This document shows positions 22,419 to 30,183 of a stretch of 64,000 nt of DNA, piece after piece. The notes under the pieces were generated by a model. That model was not told the origin of the DNA. It worked only from the letters and a program-made list of their open reading frames with translations, and did not search any database. Position 1 is the stretch's first letter; every line of letters starts with the position of its first letter. The translations under genes were made by a program, and so were the position numbers. Source of the stretch: Piscinibacter gummiphilus (lineage in GTDB: Bacteria; Pseudomonadota; Gammaproteobacteria; Burkholderiales; Burkholderiaceae_C); NCBI RefSeq assembly GCF_032681285.1, contig NZ_CP136336.1, positions 2,281,001-2,345,000 on the forward strand, in the 5' to 3' direction.

Positions 22419-22637
22419 ATGAAGACTTCGACGCTCGACACCCTGATCTGGGTGCTGATCTACGGTGGCTTGCTGGGCGTGGGCCTCGGGCTCTACGTAC
22501 AACGCACCGAAAGCGCGCTCGGCACCAGCGTGCTGGCCATCGGCGGCGGCGTGGCCGCCCTCGGCTTCGCCCTCATCTACGTGCGCTCGCGCATGAAAGA
22601 CGACAACCCCTCCGCACCGGAGAAGAAAGCACCATGA
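22419..22637 (+). CDS. Small two-helix membrane protein, unknown function
   Basis: A 72-residue protein with two hydrophobic segments (about 8-26 and 35-55) and a charged C-terminal tail (RSRMKDDNPSAPEKKAP). It starts two bases after the dehydrogenase stop and its stop overlaps the next start as ATGA, so it is clearly part of the operon. I do not recognise a family. Its conserved position would suggest a membrane role tied to acyl-CoA metabolism, but this is a guess. Confidence 0.75.
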   Translation: MKTSTLDTLIWVLIYGGLLGVGLGLYVQRTESALGTSVLAIGGGVAALGFALIYVRSRMKDDNPSAPEKKAP

Positions 22638-23425
22638 GCACCCCCGTCCAGAAACTCTTCGACCTCAGCGGCAAGACCGCACTCGTCACCGGCGGCTCGC
22701 GCGGCCTCGGCTTGCAGATCGCCGAAGCGCTCGGCGAGGCCGGTGCGCGCATTCTGCTTACCTCGCGCAAGGCGGCTGACCTGGAAGAGTCGGCCGCTCA
22801 CCTGAAGGCGCGTGGCATCGACGCGATTTGGGTCGCCGCCGACGCGAGCGTGCCGGAAGAGATCCAACGCGTCGCCGCCGACGCGATGGCCCGCCTCGGC
22901 AACGTCGACATCCTCGTCAACAACGCCGGCGCGACCTGGGGTGCCAAGGCCGAGGACTACCCGCTCGAAGCGTGGGACAAGGTCATGAACCTCAACATCC
23001 GCAGCATCTTCCTGATGAGCCAGGCGATCGGCAAGCTGAGCATGATCCCGCGCCGCCAGGGCCGCATCATCAACGTGGCTTCGATCGCCGGCCTCTCCGG
23101 CGCCGGCCCCGACATCCAGTACATCGCCTACGGCACGAGCAAGGGCGCGGCGGTGAACTTCACCCGCACGCTGGCGGGCGAGTGGGGCAAGTACGGCATC
23201 ACCGTCAACGCGCTCGCGCCGGGTTTCTTCCCGAGCAAGATGACCAAGGGCACGATCGAGCGCGTGGGCGCCGACGCGATGGCCTCGCGCGCGCCGCTGC
23301 AGCGCATCGGCGACGACGACGACCTGAAGGGCGCCGCGCTGCTGTTCGCATCGGCGGCCGGCAAGCACATCACGGGGCAGATCCTCGCGGTCGACGGCGG
23401 GGTGTCGGCCATCCACGGCGGCTGA
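22634..23425 (+). CDS. SDR-family NAD(P)-dependent dehydrogenase
   Basis: A 263-residue classical short-chain dehydrogenase. It has the cofactor motif TGGSRGLG (19-26), NNAG, and the active-site Tyr166-x-x-x-Lys170 (YGTSK) preceded by a Ser-containing VASIAG. The C-terminus (GQILAVDGGVSAIHGG) is typical of FabG/gluconate dehydrogenase-like members. ATGA overlap with the small membrane protein gene. Context suggests oxidation of a hydroxyacyl-CoA or alcohol intermediate. Confidence 0.88.
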   Translation: MSTPVQKLFDLSGKTALVTGGSRGLGLQIAEALGEAGARILLTSRKAADLEESAAHLKARGIDAIWVAADASVPEEIQRVAADAMARLGNVDILVNNAGATWGAKAEDYPLEAWDKVMNLNIRSIFLMSQAIGKLSMIPRRQGRIINVASIAGLSGAGPDIQYIAYGTSKGAAVNFTRTLAGEWGKYGITVNALAPGFFPSKMTKGTIERVGADAMASRAPLQRIGDDDDLKGAALLFASAAGKHITGQILAVDGGVSAIHGG

Positions 23426-23436
23426 AACGTCGGCCG

Positions 23437-23880
23437 ATGAAGTTCCACACCTACATCCCGTTCGTCGAGCACCTTGGCTTCGAATTGCTCAGGTTCGAGG
23501 ACGGCGAGGCCGAGATCGCCGTCACGCTTCGCGAGGAGCTGTGCAACTCGTGGAGCGTGGCGCACGGCGGCGTGACGATGACGCTGCTCGACGTGACGAT
23601 GGCGCACGCCGCTCGCGCCACCGGGCTCAGTGGGGAAGGGCAGAGCAACGGCATCGGCGTCGTCACCATCGAGATGAAGACGAGCTTCATGCGCCCAGGC
23701 CTCGGCCGCCTGCATGCCAAGGGCAGGCGCGTGCATGGCACCGCGTCGCTGGCGTTTTGCGAGGCGCAGGTGTTCGATGAGAAGGGTGCGCTCGTCGCCC
23801 AGGCGAGCGGCACCTTCAAGTACCTGAAGGGCCTGCCCGCGGGCGGCCGCAAGATCATGCGCAACAACGCGTCGGATTGA
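23437..23880 (+). CDS. PaaI/YbgC-type hotdog-fold thioesterase
   Basis: A 147-residue single hotdog domain. The family core is SVAHGGVTMTLLDVTMAHAA with the following VVTIEMKTSFMRPG. Such enzymes hydrolyse acyl-CoA or aryl-CoA thioesters and often release CoA from dead-end intermediates. It starts 11 bases after the SDR stop, and the GST-like gene follows after 14 bases. Confidence 0.85.
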   Translation: MKFHTYIPFVEHLGFELLRFEDGEAEIAVTLREELCNSWSVAHGGVTMTLLDVTMAHAARATGLSGEGQSNGIGVVTIEMKTSFMRPGLGRLHAKGRRVHGTASLAFCEAQVFDEKGALVAQASGTFKYLKGLPAGGRKIMRNNASD

Positions 23881-23894
23881 AAAGGAAAACGCTC

Positions 23895-24842
23895 ATGTCC
23901 GACCTCGTGCTGCACCACTACGCGGGCTCGCCCTTCTCTGAGAAGGTGCGCCTCATCCTCGGCTACAAGGGGCTGGCCTGGAAGTCGGTCATCGTGCCGG
24001 TGATGCTGCCCAAGCCCGACGTGGTGGCGCTCACCGGCGGCTATCGGCGCACGCCCTTCCTGCAGGTCGGTGCCGACATCTACTGCGACACCGCGCTGAT
24101 GTGCCGCGTGATCGATGCGATGGCGCCGCAGCCGCCGCTGTATCCCGTTGCGGCATCGGGTGCTCAGCACGTGCTGGCGCAATGGGCGGACTCGACGCTC
24201 TTCTGGGCCGCGATCCCGTACACGATGCAGCCCGCCGGCGCGCAGCATCTCTTCGGCGATGCGCCGCCCGACTTTCTGAAGGCATTCGCCGCCGACCGCG
24301 CCGCCATGGCGCCCAACATGCGGCGCGCAACGCCCGCCGATGCGGCCGCGCAGCTCGCCAGCTACTTCGGCTGGCTCGAATCCGAGTTGTCCGATGGCCG
24401 TGCCTTCCTGCTGGGTGCGCAACCGTGCATCGCCGATTTCTCGGTGGCGCAATCGCTCTGGTACATCCGCCGAGCGCCGCCGGTGGCCACCGTGCTGGCG
24501 CCGTTCCCGCGCCTGCTGGCGTGGTACGAGCGCGTGGCCGCGTTCGGCCATGGCACGCCGGAGAAGATGCGCAGCGATGCCGCACTCGAACTCGCCGCCG
24601 CCACGCACCGCCATGCCGCGACGCAGGTCGCGCCCGACTCCGGCTTCGCCGCGGGTGAAGCCGTGACGGTTTCGCCCACCGACTACGCAACCGACCTCGT
24701 CAGCGGCACGCTGGTCGGCCTCAACCAGAACGAAGTGGTGATCGAGCGCAAGGATGAACGTGCCGGCACGCTGCACGTGCACTTCCCGCGCATCGGTTAC
24801 CAGGTCAAGAAGCCAAGAGCTGAATCAGGAGAAAGCAAATGA
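23895..24842 (+). CDS. Glutathione S-transferase-like protein with C-terminal extension
   Basis: A 315-residue protein. Residues 1-80 are a thioredoxin-like GST N-domain (LHHYAGSPFSEKVRLILGYKG) and about 100-215 a GST C-domain. Ordinary GSTs stop near 210-230; here about 90 more residues follow, including a beta-rich stretch (DYATDLVSGTLVGLNQNEVVIERKDERAG...) that may be a small added domain. Start after AAAGGAAAA. The stop overlaps the next SDR start as ATGA. Possible roles are detoxification or thiol-assisted ring or ester chemistry. Confidence 0.8.
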   Translation: MSDLVLHHYAGSPFSEKVRLILGYKGLAWKSVIVPVMLPKPDVVALTGGYRRTPFLQVGADIYCDTALMCRVIDAMAPQPPLYPVAASGAQHVLAQWADSTLFWAAIPYTMQPAGAQHLFGDAPPDFLKAFAADRAAMAPNMRRATPADAAAQLASYFGWLESELSDGRAFLLGAQPCIADFSVAQSLWYIRRAPPVATVLAPFPRLLAWYERVAAFGHGTPEKMRSDAALELAAATHRHAATQVAPDSGFAAGEAVTVSPTDYATDLVSGTLVGLNQNEVVIERKDERAGTLHVHFPRIGYQVKKPRAESGESK

Positions 24843-25750
24843 AGAACTTCAAGGGCGGCACCGCCGTCATCACCGGCGCCGGCTCGGGCTTCGGCCTCGA
24901 AGCCTCGCGCATCGCCGCGAAGCTTGGCATGAACGTCGTCATGGCCGACGTGCAGAAGGATGCGCTCGACGCCGCCACCGCCGAGATCGAAGGCTTGGGC
25001 GCGAAGGTGCTGCCGTTCAGGCTCGACGTGGCCAAGGCGGCCGAAGTGGAAGCGCTGGGCGCCGCCACCTTCGAGCGCTTCGGTGCGCCGACCTTCGTCT
25101 TCAACAACGCCGGGGTCGGCGGTGGTGGCCTGATCTGGGAGCAGTCGCTGAAGGACTGGGAGTGGGTCGTCGGCGTCAACCTGATGGGCGTGGCGCACGG
25201 CGTGCGTGTCTTCACGCCCATGATGCTCGAAGCCGCGAAGAAGAACCCGGCCTACGAAGGCCACATCGTCAACACCGCCTCGATGGCCGGCATGCTCAAC
25301 GCGCCGAACATGGGCGTGTACAACGTGACCAAGCATGCGGTGGTGGCGCTGAGCGAGACGCTCTATCAAGACCTGCGCCTCGTGACCGACCAGATCGGTG
25401 CCTCGGTGCTGTGCCCGTATTTCATCCCGACCGGCATCAGCAAGAGCGCGCGCAACCGCCCGGCCGAGATGACGGACGTCGACGCCAAGCCCACCAAGAG
25501 CCAGCTGATCGCCCGCGCGATGAGCGACAAGGCCGTGAGCAGCGGCAAGGTGACCGCGGCCACGATGGCGCAGGCGGTGTTCGATGCCGTGGCGGCTGGA
25601 CGCTTCTACATCTTCAGCCACCCCCACGCGCTCGGCGGCGTGCAGACGCGCCTGGAAGACGTGATGCAGCAGCGCAACCCCACCGACCCGTTTGCCGCCA
25701 GGCCCGAGTTGGGCGAGCAGCTGAAGGCCGCGCTGCGCGCAGCCGACTGA
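24839..25750 (+). CDS. SDR-family oxidoreductase
   Basis: A 303-residue classical short-chain dehydrogenase with TGAGSGFG, FNNAGVGGGG, a Ser in NTASMAG, and YNVTK as the active-site Tyr/Lys pair. The extended C-terminus (IFSHPHALGGVQTRLEDVMQQRNP) is typical of members annotated as SDR in fatty-acid or aromatic clusters. Last gene of the island; a 76-base gap then separates it from the flavoprotein gene. Confidence 0.88.
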   Translation: MKNFKGGTAVITGAGSGFGLEASRIAAKLGMNVVMADVQKDALDAATAEIEGLGAKVLPFRLDVAKAAEVEALGAATFERFGAPTFVFNNAGVGGGGLIWEQSLKDWEWVVGVNLMGVAHGVRVFTPMMLEAAKKNPAYEGHIVNTASMAGMLNAPNMGVYNVTKHAVVALSETLYQDLRLVTDQIGASVLCPYFIPTGISKSARNRPAEMTDVDAKPTKSQLIARAMSDKAVSSGKVTAATMAQAVFDAVAAGRFYIFSHPHALGGVQTRLEDVMQQRNPTDPFAARPELGEQLKAALRAAD

Positions 25751-25826
25751 TCAGCACCTGGAGTCGGCGACGGGGCGGTGCCGCCGCACCGACAATGCGG
25801 GCTGTTGTCGAACGCCTGCCGCCTCC

Positions 25827-27074
25827 ATGAACGCTCCCACCCGAACTCCGCACATTGCCATCGTGGGTGGAGGTCCGGCCGGCCTGATGGCCGCAGAGGC
25901 CGCCGCGCAGGGTGGGGCGCAGGTCGACGTCTACGACGGCATGCCTTCGGTGGGCCGCAAGTTCCTTCTGGCGGGCAAGGGCGGCCTCAACCTCACGCAC
26001 AGCGAGCCGCTGGAGCGATTTCTCCCCCGCTACGGCATGCGCCGGGCGCAGGTCGAACCGTGGTTGCATAGTTTCGGGCCCGAGCAGGTGCGGGCCTGGG
26101 CTCAGGGCTTGGGCGTCGACACCTTCGTGGGATCGTCGGGCCGTGTGTTCCCGACCGACATGAAGGCCGCGCCTCTCTTGCGTGCGTGGCTGCAGCGGCT
26201 GCGTGCGGCCGGCGTCCGGTTTCACATGCGGCACCGCTGCAAGGGCGTGGTGCCGGGTGACCCCGCCAGGCTTGAGTTCGATGCACCCGGCGGCGTGCAA
26301 TCGGTCGAAGCCGATGCGGTTGTGCTGGCGCTTGGTGGGGCGAGCTGGGCGAGGCTCGGCTCCGACGGCGCTTGGGTGAGCTGGCTGGGCCTGTCGGCCG
26401 ACGAGCTGGCGCCGCTTCAGCCGTCCAACTGCGGCTTCGACGTCGGCTGGTCGGCGCATCTGCAGGAGCGATATGCCGGACAGCCGTTGAAGTCGGTGCA
26501 CTTGTCGTTCCAGCCTGGGCAGGGCGCGGCCTTCGACCAGATCGGGGAATGCGTGGTCACGCAGACCGGCCTGGAGGGCAGTCTTGTCTACGCCGCGTCG
26601 GCCGGCTTGCGCGACGAGATCCAGGCGCATGGCCACGTGATCATCCATCTCGATCTGCTGCCCGCGCGCGGTCTCGACTGGGTGCGCGGTGAGCTCGCTC
26701 ACCCGCGGGGGCCACGCTCTTTGTCGACACATCTGAAGAGCCGGCTCGGGTTGCACGGCGTCAAGGCCGGCCTGCTCTACGAGCTGCTCGCCAAGGACGA
26801 GCTGGCAGACGTGGGCCGGCTGGCGCAGGCCATCAAGGCCCTGCCGGTGAAGCTGGTGGCCGCGCGGCCGCTCGACGAAGCCATCAGCACCGCAGGCGGT
26901 GTGCGCTTCGAGGCGCTGGACGAGCGCCTGATGCTGGCCCGACGGCCCGGCATCTTCTGCGCAGGCGAGATGCTCGACTGGGAGGCGCCGACCGGTGGCT
27001 ACCTGCTCACGGCCTGCCTGGCGACCGGGCGCGCGGCGGGAGCCGGCGCCCTGTCTTGGCTGGGTCTTCGCTAG
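25827..27074 (+). CDS. NAD(P)/FAD-dependent oxidoreductase, HI0933/TIGR03862 type
   Basis: A 415-residue flavoprotein with the FAD dinucleotide motif GGGPAGLMAAE near the start, GRKFLLAGKGGLNLTHSE, and the C-terminal GEMLDWEAPTGGYLLTACLATG block. These are hallmarks of the HI0933 (YhiN-like) family, and the sequence fits the TIGR03862 subgroup. The reaction is not known. No direct link to its neighbours is evident. Confidence 0.85.
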   Translation: MNAPTRTPHIAIVGGGPAGLMAAEAAAQGGAQVDVYDGMPSVGRKFLLAGKGGLNLTHSEPLERFLPRYGMRRAQVEPWLHSFGPEQVRAWAQGLGVDTFVGSSGRVFPTDMKAAPLLRAWLQRLRAAGVRFHMRHRCKGVVPGDPARLEFDAPGGVQSVEADAVVLALGGASWARLGSDGAWVSWLGLSADELAPLQPSNCGFDVGWSAHLQERYAGQPLKSVHLSFQPGQGAAFDQIGECVVTQTGLEGSLVYAASAGLRDEIQAHGHVIIHLDLLPARGLDWVRGELAHPRGPRSLSTHLKSRLGLHGVKAGLLYELLAKDELADVGRLAQAIKALPVKLVAARPLDEAISTAGGVRFEALDERLMLARRPGIFCAGEMLDWEAPTGGYLLTACLATGRAAGAGALSWLGLR

Positions 27075-27137
27075 ATCTTCACCAGCAGCACGCGGCGCGT
27101 CTCCCGACGGCCTGCGTGCATGGGCCCGAATCTGAGA

Positions 27138-28037
27138 TCAGTACGGGCAGTTCGTGCGCGAGTCAGACACGCGCAAGGTGTTGGCGATCTGCGTCTGGTG
27201 CGGAGCGCCGCAGAGGAACGGGCTGTAGCGGGTGTCGCTGTCGACGAAGCGCTTGAACCACGAGATCATGTACTTGCCGACCAGGCCGTACTCGCCGCTG
27301 TCTTGCGGGAAGAAGTGGTCTTCGTTGTTGAGCTCGAGGTAGCCCTTGGGCGTGCTCGACGGGATGCTCGTGTAGAACGGGATCGAGTGCGAGGTCACGC
27401 TCGCGACGGTGTCGCCATCGGCACCGACGATCAGCGTGGGCACGCGCACCGTCGAGAAGCTCTTCGTGGTGTGCCACGGAGCCAGCGGCACCGACGCCTT
27501 CAACGACGGGTAGTCGCGCGCAGCGGCCAAGCTGCCACCGCCGCCCATCGAGTGGCCCGCGACGGCGAGGCGCGACGAGTCGACCTTGCCGTAGAGCACG
27601 TTGGTGCGGCTGCTGGCGAGGCTCACCACCTTGTCGAGCGCGGCCTTCAGCTGGCGTGCGCGGCTGTCGGGCTGGTCGGAGGTGGTGTTGGTGTCGATCG
27701 TGATGACGACGAAGCCGTGCGAGGCAAGGCGGCTGCCGATCCAGCTGATCGACGACTGGTAGGCGGTGAAGCCGGGCGACACGGCGACGACGCCGTAGCT
27801 GCCGGTGGCGGTCGGGTAGTAGATGGTGCCGCCGCCGAAGCCGCTGGCGCTCAGGCGGGAAACGGTGGTCGTGCGGATGGCGAAGGTGCCGTCACGCTCG
27901 AGGCCGGCCACCGTGGGGTCCGGGCCCTTCTGGTACTGCGCGTTGGCAACGCCGGCGAAGAGCACTGCGGCCGCAAGGACCGAGGCCTTCGTGAATCGCG
28001 CGAGGTGTCGCACGGCGGGGTTCGAAGCAAATTGCAT
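27138..28037 (-). CDS. Secreted polyesterase of the PETase/cutinase family, copy A
   Basis: A 299-residue alpha/beta hydrolase close in pattern to Ideonella PETase and bacterial cutinases. Signal peptide ends near ANAQ (about 34). Catalytic residues by alignment are Ser163 (GHSMG), Asp209 and His241, with Trp188 in LAPWHT and the C-terminal disulfide pair Cys276/Cys297. The positions that are Trp159 and Ser238 in Ideonella PETase are His162 and Phe242 here, as in cutinases, and the first PETase disulfide (Cys203-Cys239) is absent. The oxyanion-loop residue equal to Tyr87 is Phe90. Aliphatic or aromatic polyester hydrolysis is likely, but activity on PET is not shown. The start follows AGGAGACACC, as in copy B. 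Confidence 0.9.
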   Translation of the reverse strand: MQFASNPAVRHLARFTKASVLAAAVLFAGVANAQYQKGPDPTVAGLERDGTFAIRTTTVSRLSASGFGGGTIYYPTATGSYGVVAVSPGFTAYQSSISWIGSRLASHGFVVITIDTNTTSDQPDSRARQLKAALDKVVSLASSRTNVLYGKVDSSRLAVAGHSMGGGGSLAAARDYPSLKASVPLAPWHTTKSFSTVRVPTLIVGADGDTVASVTSHSIPFYTSIPSSTPKGYLELNNEDHFFPQDSGEYGLVGKYMISWFKRFVDSDTRYSPFLCGAPHQTQIANTLRVSDSRTNCPY

Positions 28038-28128
28038 GGTGTCTCCTGGTTTTGGCTTAGGCGCCGATCTAGAAACGGTTTTAGGACGCCCGTTCAATGT
28101 CGACGCGTGGATAGTGCACTAGCGTGCT

Positions 28129-28145
28129 CTATTTGCGTTGTACGG
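28129..28145 (-). promoter_or_regulatory. Sequence shared upstream of both polyesterase genes, copy A
   Basis: CTATTTGCGTTGTACGG (plus-strand reading) recurs before copy B without the three bases CGT. It lies 92 bases upstream of the copy A start. The conservation between otherwise different intergenic regions suggests a promoter or operator element. Confidence 0.45.
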
Positions 28146-28165
28146 CGTTGCTGAGTTGATCTGCG

Positions 28166-28207
28166 CCGAAAAAAGAACAGGGCGCACAGCCGAGGCTGGC
28201 GCCCTGT
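28166..28207 (-). terminator. Intrinsic terminator of polyesterase copy B
   Basis: On the minus strand, ACAGGGCGC-type arms (28177-28185 with 28199-28207) enclose an inner CAGCC/GGCTG stem and are followed by TTCTTTTTTC. This separates copy B from copy A, so each copy probably has its own promoter. Confidence 0.85.
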
Positions 28208-28255
28208 GGGTTTCCGATGGCGCGATGGTGGTCGCGCCAAGGTCACCAACCCGGA

Positions 28256-29155
28256 TCAGTACGGGCAGTTCTCGCGGTAGTCGGAGAACGGGCCGAAGAC
28301 ACCCAGGTCGCCCTGGTGCTGGCTGCCACACAGGAACGGGCTGTAGCGCGTGTCGTTGTCCATGAAGCGCTTGAACCACGAGATCATGTAGCGGCCGACG
28401 ATCGGGTAGTTCGACGACAGCTGCGGGAAGAAGTGGCCTTCACCGTTCAGCTCTGCGTACGCCTTCGACGTGGTCGACGGCAGGCTCGTGTAGAACGGGA
28501 TCGAGTGCGAGGCCACCCCGGCGATGGCGTCGTTCTCGGCGCCAATGATCAGCGTCGGCACGCGCACGGTGCGCCAGCTCTTGGTGGTGTGCCACGGTGC
28601 GAGCGGCACGGCAGCCTTGTACGACGGGTTGTCGCGGGCCGCAGCCAGCGTGCCGCCGCCACCCATCGAGTGACCGGCCACGCCGAGGCGGCTGGAGTCG
28701 ACCTTGTTGTAGACACCGCTGGTGCTGCGGCGGCTTTGCGCGACGACGTAGTCGAGCGCGGCCTTCAGCTGGCGGCCACGGCTGTCGGGCTGGTCGGAGG
28801 TGGTGATGGTGTCGATGGTGATGACCACGAAGCCGTGCGAGGCCAGGCGGGTGCCGATCCAGCTGATCGACGACTCATAGGCCGTGAAGCCGGGCGAGAC
28901 GGCGATCGCACCATAGGTGCCGGTGGCAGTGGGGTAGTGAATGGTGCCGCCGCCGAAGCCGCTCGCTGCGGTGCGAGAGACGCTCTGCGTGCGCACGGTG
29001 AAGGGGCCGGTGCGCTCGAGCGCCGAGACCGTGGGGTCCGGGCCCTTCTGGTACTGGGCGTGGGCCACGCCGGTCAGGGCGAGGGTGGCCGCCAGCACGG
29101 AGGCCTTGGCGAAACGCGCGACATGGCGCAAGGTGGGGGTCAATGCAAGTTGCAT
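28256..29155 (-). CDS. Secreted polyesterase of the PETase/cutinase family, copy B
   Basis: A 299-residue tandem paralogue of copy A, aligned without gaps; my hand count gives about 215 of 299 identical. Differences cluster in 141-149, 206-210 and 281-289. The triad is Ser163, Asp209, His241; Cys276/Cys297, His162, Phe242 and Phe90 are as in copy A. The signal peptide ends near AHAQ. The terminal MDNDTRYSPFLCG phrase is close to Ideonella PETase (MDNDTRYSTFAC). Like copy A it lacks the PETase-type extra disulfide. The stop is followed by a strong terminator. Likely secreted and acting on polyesters or cutin-like material. Confidence 0.9.
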   Translation of the reverse strand: MQLALTPTLRHVARFAKASVLAATLALTGVAHAQYQKGPDPTVSALERTGPFTVRTQSVSRTAASGFGGGTIHYPTATGTYGAIAVSPGFTAYESSISWIGTRLASHGFVVITIDTITTSDQPDSRGRQLKAALDYVVAQSRRSTSGVYNKVDSSRLGVAGHSMGGGGTLAAARDNPSYKAAVPLAPWHTTKSWRTVRVPTLIIGAENDAIAGVASHSIPFYTSLPSTTSKAYAELNGEGHFFPQLSSNYPIVGRYMISWFKRFMDNDTRYSPFLCGSQHQGDLGVFGPFSDYRENCPY

Positions 29156-29358
29156 GGTGTCTCCTGGGGTTGAACTGGCGCCGAGGACGAACTATTTGTG
29201 TACGGCTGTTCTAATTCGGCTCGCGCATGTTGAACGACAGTGCGTTTAAAACGTTTCATCGATTTCCCTGATCCCTGATTTACCGACTTATGTGAGGCTT
29301 TCGGGACTGTTTGTGGGTCGTAGCAACTCAATACTGATTGGGTAGAAAGATTTTTTGA
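29156..29358. promoter_or_regulatory. Divergent promoter region, AT-richer than its surroundings
   Basis: About 200 bases between polyesterase copy B and the foldase-like gene, without a supportable ORF and visibly richer in A/T than flanking genes. It holds CTATTTGTGTACGG at 29192-29205 (minus side), shared with the region before copy A. Both divergent genes must be driven from here. Confidence 0.55.
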
Positions 29359-30129
29359 ATGGCTGTGCATCTGAACATTGCGCCTTGGTGGAAGAGGCGT
29401 TCCGTCCTTGCCGTGCTGGGCATCGCTCTCGTGGGCTCTGCCGCGGCCGTGCTGTGGTTCGGGGGGGCGAACGAACCGCCCGCCGCCCCCGAAGGGATCC
29501 ACGCAAACACTTCCAACACAAAAGCAAGCGGCTTTGACAGCACCTCGGCCGGAGCCCGCGATTCGGGCGGCAACCCGGCCCTCGTGGAAGTCGATGTCCT
29601 TGGTACCCGCATGGACGTTTCCCGTCTTTTCCAGTTGGGATTCGGCGGCGGGCTCAACGTCGATGCCGACACGCGGGCCACGCTCGACACGCTGATGGTC
29701 CAGATGTCGGACCCACCCACCCCCGAGGAGACCGCGAAGCTGGAATACACCCTGCGGCAGGGTTTGCCGAAGGAGGAGGCCGAGAAAGCACTCAAGCTGC
29801 TGCAGGGCTACCGCAGCTATCAGGCGGACCTGCGCACCGAGGGCGCGCAACTGGCCATTCCAGAGACGGCTGCAAGCGTCGATGACTACTTTGCGAAGGT
29901 CGCGCTGATCCAGCGCCGCCACTTCGACGACAACACCGCCAGTGCACTCTTCGGGCAAGACCTGCGCAACGCTCGCGCCGTGATGATGGCGGCCGTGATT
30001 GACCAGAACCCCAACCTGACTCCGGCGCAGAAGAAGGAGCAGATCGACGCGCTGCGCGCCACGCTGCCACCGGAGCAACGCGGCATCGTTCCCGAACCGT
30101 CGGAAGGGGCAGCGTCCGAGGCGAAATGA
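29359..30129 (+). CDS. Membrane-anchored lipase foldase-like protein (Lif/LifO family, divergent)
   Basis: A 256-residue protein with one N-terminal membrane segment (about 14-34), a Pro/Ala/Ser linker, and an all-helical domain. Three stretches resemble lipase-specific foldases: LNVDADTRATLDTLMVQM (99-116), LPKEEAEKALKLLQGYRSYQADL (136-158), and RRHFDDNTASALFGQD (186-201). A late TPAQKKEQIDALRATLPPEQR matches the Lif ending. It is shorter than typical 340-residue foldases and the RxxFDY block is degraded. Foldases help subfamily I.1/I.2 lipases to fold in the periplasm. Here the nearest secreted hydrolases are the two divergent polyesterases. Confidence 0.65.
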   Translation: MAVHLNIAPWWKRRSVLAVLGIALVGSAAAVLWFGGANEPPAAPEGIHANTSNTKASGFDSTSAGARDSGGNPALVEVDVLGTRMDVSRLFQLGFGGGLNVDADTRATLDTLMVQMSDPPTPEETAKLEYTLRQGLPKEEAEKALKLLQGYRSYQADLRTEGAQLAIPETAASVDDYFAKVALIQRRHFDDNTASALFGQDLRNARAVMMAAVIDQNPNLTPAQKKEQIDALRATLPPEQRGIVPEPSEGAASEAK

Positions 30130-30183
30130 CCGTGTGGCACACTTCGCCGCTTCCGTTTTTCGTCCCTCTGCGGACTGCTGTAC

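Noticed and set aside
27075..27137. A terminator after polyesterase copy A
   Set aside because: GCACGC/GCGTGC arms are present but no T-run follows in either direction.
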